Shown here piece after piece: positions 60,583 through 64,000 of a DNA stretch of 64,000 nt. This DNA is from RPQJ01 sp963754535. Lineage in GTDB: Bacteria; Pseudomonadota; Gammaproteobacteria; Steroidobacterales; Steroidobacteraceae. Below the pieces are notes generated by a model. It was not told where the DNA came from. It worked only from the letters and a program-made list of their open reading frames with translations, and ran no database searches. How positions within the stretch are numbered: position 1 is the first letter of the stretch; each line of letters begins with the position of its first letter. Made by a program: the position numbers and the translations under genes. The stretch spans positions 186,001 to 250,000 of the forward strand of contig CAVWGG010000011.1 in assembly GCA_963754535.1 (NCBI GenBank). Reading direction: 5' to 3'.

Positions 60583-61596
60583 TCAGGGCGGATACAGCCA
60601 GGCGCCGTTGTCGTTGATGATGACGTGCAGTTCGCGGTCGGTGGTCGGTGGCTCGGCACTGAGCAGGACGGATTCGTCGTCCGGCTGATCGCGGTGCACG
60701 CGCCCGCCTTCGTTGCGCACGCACAGCATGAATTTTCCCATCAGCGTTGCGAAGGTGAGCTCGTCTGCCTGACAACTCGGTGTGCTGACGACACCCTTGT
60801 CGGACATGCCAGTGGTGAATCGCAACGTGTGACTGCCGACGGGCAGCGTGAGCGGGTACAGGGCGCGTGAGTTGAACACGCACGCGCCGGGTTGGTTGGT
60901 GGTCATTACTTCGTAGCTGCCGCCGGCATTGCGGCAGTCGGCCTCCGACGTTCTGGAGGGCGGAATCACTGCCGGCAAGGTGAGCCACAACGTCTGGCGT
61001 TTGCCGTCGTCGAGGTACATGTTGGCCGCGCTCGCGCAAAAGCCGCCCGCGTCCGCCGCGGCCAGGCGGACTGGGTCGGGGCCGAGGAGCACCGTGCAGG
61101 TGGGGCGGGCGGTGTGCGCGGCACGAACCTGCAGATACCGGGTCAGTGCGACCGACAAAGCGTCCCGCAGGGAGTGGACGAACTGGAAATCGCCGGCACG
61201 CAGGATCAGCGCGGGGGGTTCACCGGGCGCCGCACGCACGTAGTCGGAGGCGCGTGCACTGACGTTGCCGTCGGCGCCGTAGACCACGAGGCTGTAGGCC
61301 TCGAGCTTGTCGCTTGGGAACGGCACGGGCACCGGGTAGGGTGCAAAGATGACCATGAGGTTGCGCTGCTTGCCTTGCAGGCGATACAGCTCGACGCCAA
61401 ACGTGTCGCTGACGAGCCAGGGTGTGCCGAGCAGCGCGTGCACACCGTCGCGGTTGATTGGAAACTTGTCGATTTCGGCGGCTCGGGCCTGGGCCGCCTC
61501 GACGTCGATCGTGGGCTTGCCGATCGGTCCCCCGGTGGCGCAACTGCAGAGCGCACAGGCGGTCAGTGCAACGAGAATGAGTCGGCGACGACGCAT
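60583..61596 (-). CDS. putative lipoprotein, paralogue of the 62051 gene
   Basis: A 337-residue envelope protein I cannot name. The signal ends in a lipobox ALCSC (Cys19). Residues about 45-115 hold a BamE/SmpA-like pattern (VHALLGTPWLVSDTFGVELY, then LEAYSLVVYGADGNV), and the C-terminal half contains LPVGSHTLRFTTGMSD, a CQADELTFATLMG stretch and an ending ELHVIINDNGAWLYPP. The divergent neighbour at 62051 shows the same order of segments, so the two are paralogues. The ATG at 61596 is the natural start; an in-frame extension upstream is not used. Confidence 0.75.
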   Translation of the reverse strand: MRRRRLILVALTACALCSCATGGPIGKPTIDVEAAQARAAEIDKFPINRDGVHALLGTPWLVSDTFGVELYRLQGKQRNLMVIFAPYPVPVPFPSDKLEAYSLVVYGADGNVSARASDYVRAAPGEPPALILRAGDFQFVHSLRDALSVALTRYLQVRAAHTARPTCTVLLGPDPVRLAAADAGGFCASAANMYLDDGKRQTLWLTLPAVIPPSRTSEADCRNAGGSYEVMTTNQPGACVFNSRALYPLTLPVGSHTLRFTTGMSDKGVVSTPSCQADELTFATLMGKFMLCVRNEGGRVHRDQPDDESVLLSAEPPTTDRELHVIINDNGAWLYPP

Positions 61597-62050
61597 GGCG
61601 ACCCTCGCGGGTCCGGCGTGGATGACGAACTCCGGAGCCGATGGTTGATTATCCCGCCCGGACGGTGAGCGGCGCGTACGTAGTTCGAGAAGAGGCGCGG
61701 GCGGGTTTGGACCAGACGAGTTCCGGCGAGCCTGTCCGAGCAATGGATCATCTGCTGCGGCCGCGACGCAGCCACCTTTCACCACGATCATTCTCGTTGC
61801 AGAGCTTTGGCTATGCGCCTCGAACGATCGAGGCGACAGATCGGCTGGGGCGCGCCCTCGTGACGATGCCCATTGCTCGGAGAGGTTCCTGAGTTGCTGG
61901 CGGGGGAGGGTGATGAGGTTTGGGATTGCCATGGCCGTCTCCGTGCAGTCGCACCATCGTCGCGCCGGCGCGCCTGGTGGCAATTCCGGATGTCCTTGGT
62001 CCTGGCGGGGCGTAGGTTCGGAGTGGAACCGGCCGTCCGGCGGTTTGGTC
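61597..62050. other. 454-base divergent intergenic region
   Basis: Region between the two divergent lipoprotein genes. Frames remain open across it on both strands because of base composition, but none has a family pattern. It must contain the promoters for both lipoprotein genes; I saw no clear -35/-10 pair, repeat or hairpin of note. Confidence 0.4.
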
Positions 62051-62935
62051 ATGGACACGATACGCACAGGGGTCTTTGCAGCGGTGTTGGCGCTCGCGCT
62101 GGGCGGCTGCGGCATTGGTGTGCCACTCGAGAAGAGCAGGATTGAAAAAGAGCTGCCGCAGACGACTGTCACCATCGTGGTTGGCCAGTCGGATCGGGCG
62201 GCGGTCCGACGGATTCTCGGCGAGCCTCTGGCTGCCAGTGACTACTGGCAGTTCGATCTGTTTCGCGTCTCGGAGTCGAATTCGCTGCTGCTGATTCTGC
62301 CGTTCCCGGCGTATTCAAAGGAAGACGTGACGGCCTACGTGCTGGTGCGATACGACGCTCGGCAGACGGTCGTTGCCTACGACACTGGAATCACTTCCTC
62401 ACCCAGCATGATGAGCAGCAACCCGACCTGGGGTGCGAAGGTGTCGGCTGCAGACACGAGCTTCATCTTCGAGTGGGAACCCAAAGCAGGTTCCGTGTAC
62501 GTTGATGCTCCGCGACGCGATCAGTTTCTTGCTGAACACGGCGCCCGTGACCGCTGTGCATTACTGGCCGGGTGGATTTCGGGAGGAGACCGGATTCGCC
62601 GACTAGAGGTGGACGGGCGCTCGACGCTCGCCTTCCCGGGTCTGAGGCTGCTGATGCTCGAGGCGGGATCGCATCGACTCGAGATTCCGCCCGGAACATG
62701 GGACACGCTGCGCGCTTCCGCCGAGTTTTCCTGCGCCGCCGGACAAGTTTCCTATGCAGCCTTTGAGTTGTGGCCGGTGAATGACTCGGTCGATGGCCGG
62801 CCCAGGATGCGCCTGAGGGTGCCGCTGGAAGGATCAATTTCGGTGTTGCAGGAGATGCCAGAGCAATTTGCCGAGCAGCCGCTGCTGATCTGGCGGGACG
62901 GAGAATGGCTGGTGCCGCAGGAGCTCGGACGGTAG
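62051..62935 (+). CDS. putative lipoprotein, paralogue of the 60583 gene
   Basis: A 294-residue envelope protein with signal FAAVLALALGGC (lipobox LGGC, Cys20). It shares segment order with its divergent neighbour: VRRILGEPLAASDYWQFDLF and VTAYVLVRYDARQTVV against the BamE-like region, LEAGSHRLEIPPGTWD and FSCAAGQVSYAAFELW in the C-terminal half, and the ending LLIWRDGEWLVP. I do not know its function. ATG 62051 was chosen because it places the signal peptide at the N-terminus. Confidence 0.75.
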   Translation: MDTIRTGVFAAVLALALGGCGIGVPLEKSRIEKELPQTTVTIVVGQSDRAAVRRILGEPLAASDYWQFDLFRVSESNSLLLILPFPAYSKEDVTAYVLVRYDARQTVVAYDTGITSSPSMMSSNPTWGAKVSAADTSFIFEWEPKAGSVYVDAPRRDQFLAEHGARDRCALLAGWISGGDRIRRLEVDGRSTLAFPGLRLLMLEAGSHRLEIPPGTWDTLRASAEFSCAAGQVSYAAFELWPVNDSVDGRPRMRLRVPLEGSISVLQEMPEQFAEQPLLIWRDGEWLVPQELGR

Positions 62936-62954
62936 AGCAAGAGGCAAGTGTGAT

Positions 62955-63689
62955 ATGGCACGTCAGCAGGACAGTGCCGATCGGCGGATCGAGCGGGCGA
63001 TCCTGGTGCTGGGGCTGGTCGGGGTCGTGGCGATCTTTGTGCCGTTCACCGCTGGGCTGTCGCCGCTTGCGGCCTTGCCGGTGCTGCGGGTGTTGGGATC
63101 ATCGATGCCTGCTCTTGATGTCTTCGCAAAGATCGTGTCAACGACGGCCGCGCTTGCGTTCTTCCTGGCGCCGCTCGTCTCGTTGGCGCAGTGGTCGCGG
63201 TGCCTGGGGCGACCGTGCTCAGTCTGGGAACGCGGGCTTCAGACGGCAGCGGCCTCGCGCCAGGACCCGGGACGGCACCCGAAGCGAAGGAAGGAGGAGT
63301 CGGACAGCCGCAAGCGGACTCGAACCGCGGCGCAATTGAAGCTTGCGAAGGCCATGCCGCATCCGCCGCCGATTTACGGTGCGACCAGCAACAGGGACGT
63401 GACCGAATGCAAGTTGTGCAATGTCACCGGCAAGATCGGCGGGACAAAGTGTCATCGCTGTGACGGTGTCGGCCAACGCGAGGTCAGCGAGCCGCCGGAA
63501 TTGTATCGCCGCCGAATGTACACGGCCGCGATTGCGCATCAATTGAAGTCGACGGTCGTTGTCGCCCTGATAGGGGCAGAGACGCGCAAGGGCGGCTACA
63601 CCAGCCAGCAACTGAAGGAGCTGAAGAAGATCGCTCATCCCGCGCAAAGTGCAGAATCCGTAACTGGCGCGATCAAGGTGCTGGGCTGA
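62955..63689 (+). CDS. hypothetical membrane protein with DnaJ-type zinc motif
   Basis: A 244-residue protein with two N-terminal membrane segments (AILVLGLVGVVAIFVPF and IVSTTAALAFFLAPLVSLA), a basic linker (HPKRRKEESDSRKRTRTAAQ) and a C-terminal soluble part. The soluble part has two CxxCxG-type units (CKLCNVTGKIGGTKCHRCDG) like one half of a DnaJ zinc finger. No J domain is present. It starts 19 bases after the lipoprotein gene and could be co-transcribed. Function unknown. Confidence 0.62.
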   Translation: MARQQDSADRRIERAILVLGLVGVVAIFVPFTAGLSPLAALPVLRVLGSSMPALDVFAKIVSTTAALAFFLAPLVSLAQWSRCLGRPCSVWERGLQTAAASRQDPGRHPKRRKEESDSRKRTRTAAQLKLAKAMPHPPPIYGATSNRDVTECKLCNVTGKIGGTKCHRCDGVGQREVSEPPELYRRRMYTAAIAHQLKSTVVVALIGAETRKGGYTSQQLKELKKIAHPAQSAESVTGAIKVLG

Positions 63690-63827
63690 ACGACCGTTCT
63701 CGAGGCATGACGATGAATGAACTGGTTTGGGTCGCGAGTATCCAGTCGAAATGGGCGCCGGGGGGGTCTGGGATGTTGAGGCGAATCAAGTGATCGCGCA
63801 GGTTCACCCAAACACACAGGGGTAGTC

Positions 63828-64000
63828 ATGGCAGTGAAGCGAATGAATGCAAGGCGTAAGGCGTCGTCGCAAGAGCGCAAGTTCGAGGTCAAGGCGGAAG
63901 TTGCGAACTTCACGCTCGCGAAAGCGAAGTCAGCGCTCAAGCTCGCGATCTACGACCGGGATGAAAAGCTCGGTCAACTCGAGATCGGGCGGGGTTCGCT
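63828..64000 (+). CDS. hypothetical protein, cut by the window end
   Basis: The ATG at 63828, preceded by an AGGGG ribosome site, opens a frame that runs off the window after 57 codons (MAVKRMNARRKASSQERKFE and then VKAEVANFTLAKAKSALKLA, ending near EKLGQLEIGRGS). The pattern resembles small conserved hypothetical proteins of proteobacteria, whose function I do not know. The 138 bases between the previous gene and this one show nothing notable. Confidence 0.6.
   Translation, partial: MAVKRMNARRKASSQERKFEVKAEVANFTLAKAKSALKLAIYDRDEKLGQLEIGRGS

Noticed and set aside
63707..63793. Small ORF of 28 codons between the zinc-motif gene and the last gene
   Set aside because: It has a weak GAGG site, but no pattern, no coupling to a neighbour and low-complexity content; not supported.

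Overview
The window is a high-GC, gene-dense chromosomal segment. It probably comes from a gammaproteobacterium outside the enteric group, of the Xanthomonadales/Nevskiales/Steroidobacterales kind. The support is a zipA gene (a gammaproteobacterial division protein) beside ligA, an SMC condensin rather than MukB, a dksA-gluQ pair, a fabD-to-pilZ run as in Pseudomonas and relatives, and a PhaR regulator of polyhydroxyalkanoate storage. The taxon is an inference from gene content. I saw no rRNA, tRNA, CRISPR array, integrase or transposase.

Layout. 1-4.5 kb: pnp behind an rpsO-type terminator, then phaR, gluQ and dksA on the minus strand. 4.7-11.2 kb: smc-zipA-ligA. 11.2-14.9 kb: an overlapping oppBCDF peptide-transport operon without a binding protein. 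14.9-15.5 kb: a gene-free stretch with two inverted copies of a two-hairpin element. 15.5-17.5 kb: a NicO/UreH-like transporter and an AlaA-type aminotransferase. 17.6-23.7 kb: an AddB/AddA-like helicase-nuclease pair. 23.7-29.3 kb: a minus-strand type II secretion operon gspGHIJKLMN (C, D, E and F absent here), divergent from a rhombosortase gene at 29.4 kb. 30.1-38.8 kb: fabD-fabG-acpP-fabF-pabB-pabC-mltG-tmk-holB-pilZ, covering fatty acid, folate, peptidoglycan and DNA synthesis. 38.8-49.5 kb: mixed metabolic genes, including a double cNMP/rhodanese protein, a FadJ-like enzyme, a lone ThsB-like TIR protein, gamma-glutamyltransferase, alcohol dehydrogenase, a glycosyltransferase with a helical repeat region and a glutathione peroxidase.

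49.5-56.7 kb: a six-gene minus-strand operon (hyfB-C-E-F-G-I order) for a membrane complex related to complex I and group 4 hydrogenases. The catalytic subunit has lost all four NiFe cysteine ligands (Ser215, Ser218, Ser476 and Thr479 stand in their places), so it fits the energy-converting hydrogenase-related (Ehr) class, whose reaction is unresolved. 56.7-64 kb is looser and accessory in character: a ribbon-helix-helix protein, a spermidine-synthase-fold protein, a gene remnant, a FAD oxidoreductase, an HU protein with a lysine-rich tail, two genes truncated against each other at one junction, two divergent paralogous lipoproteins, and two poorly characterised genes, the last cut by the window end.

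Most interesting: the two-hairpin repeat pair (conserved single-stranded parts, fully re-paired but unrelated stems), the ligand-less hydrogenase-like complex, the T2SS-rhombosortase pairing, and the decay scar near 60.24 kb.
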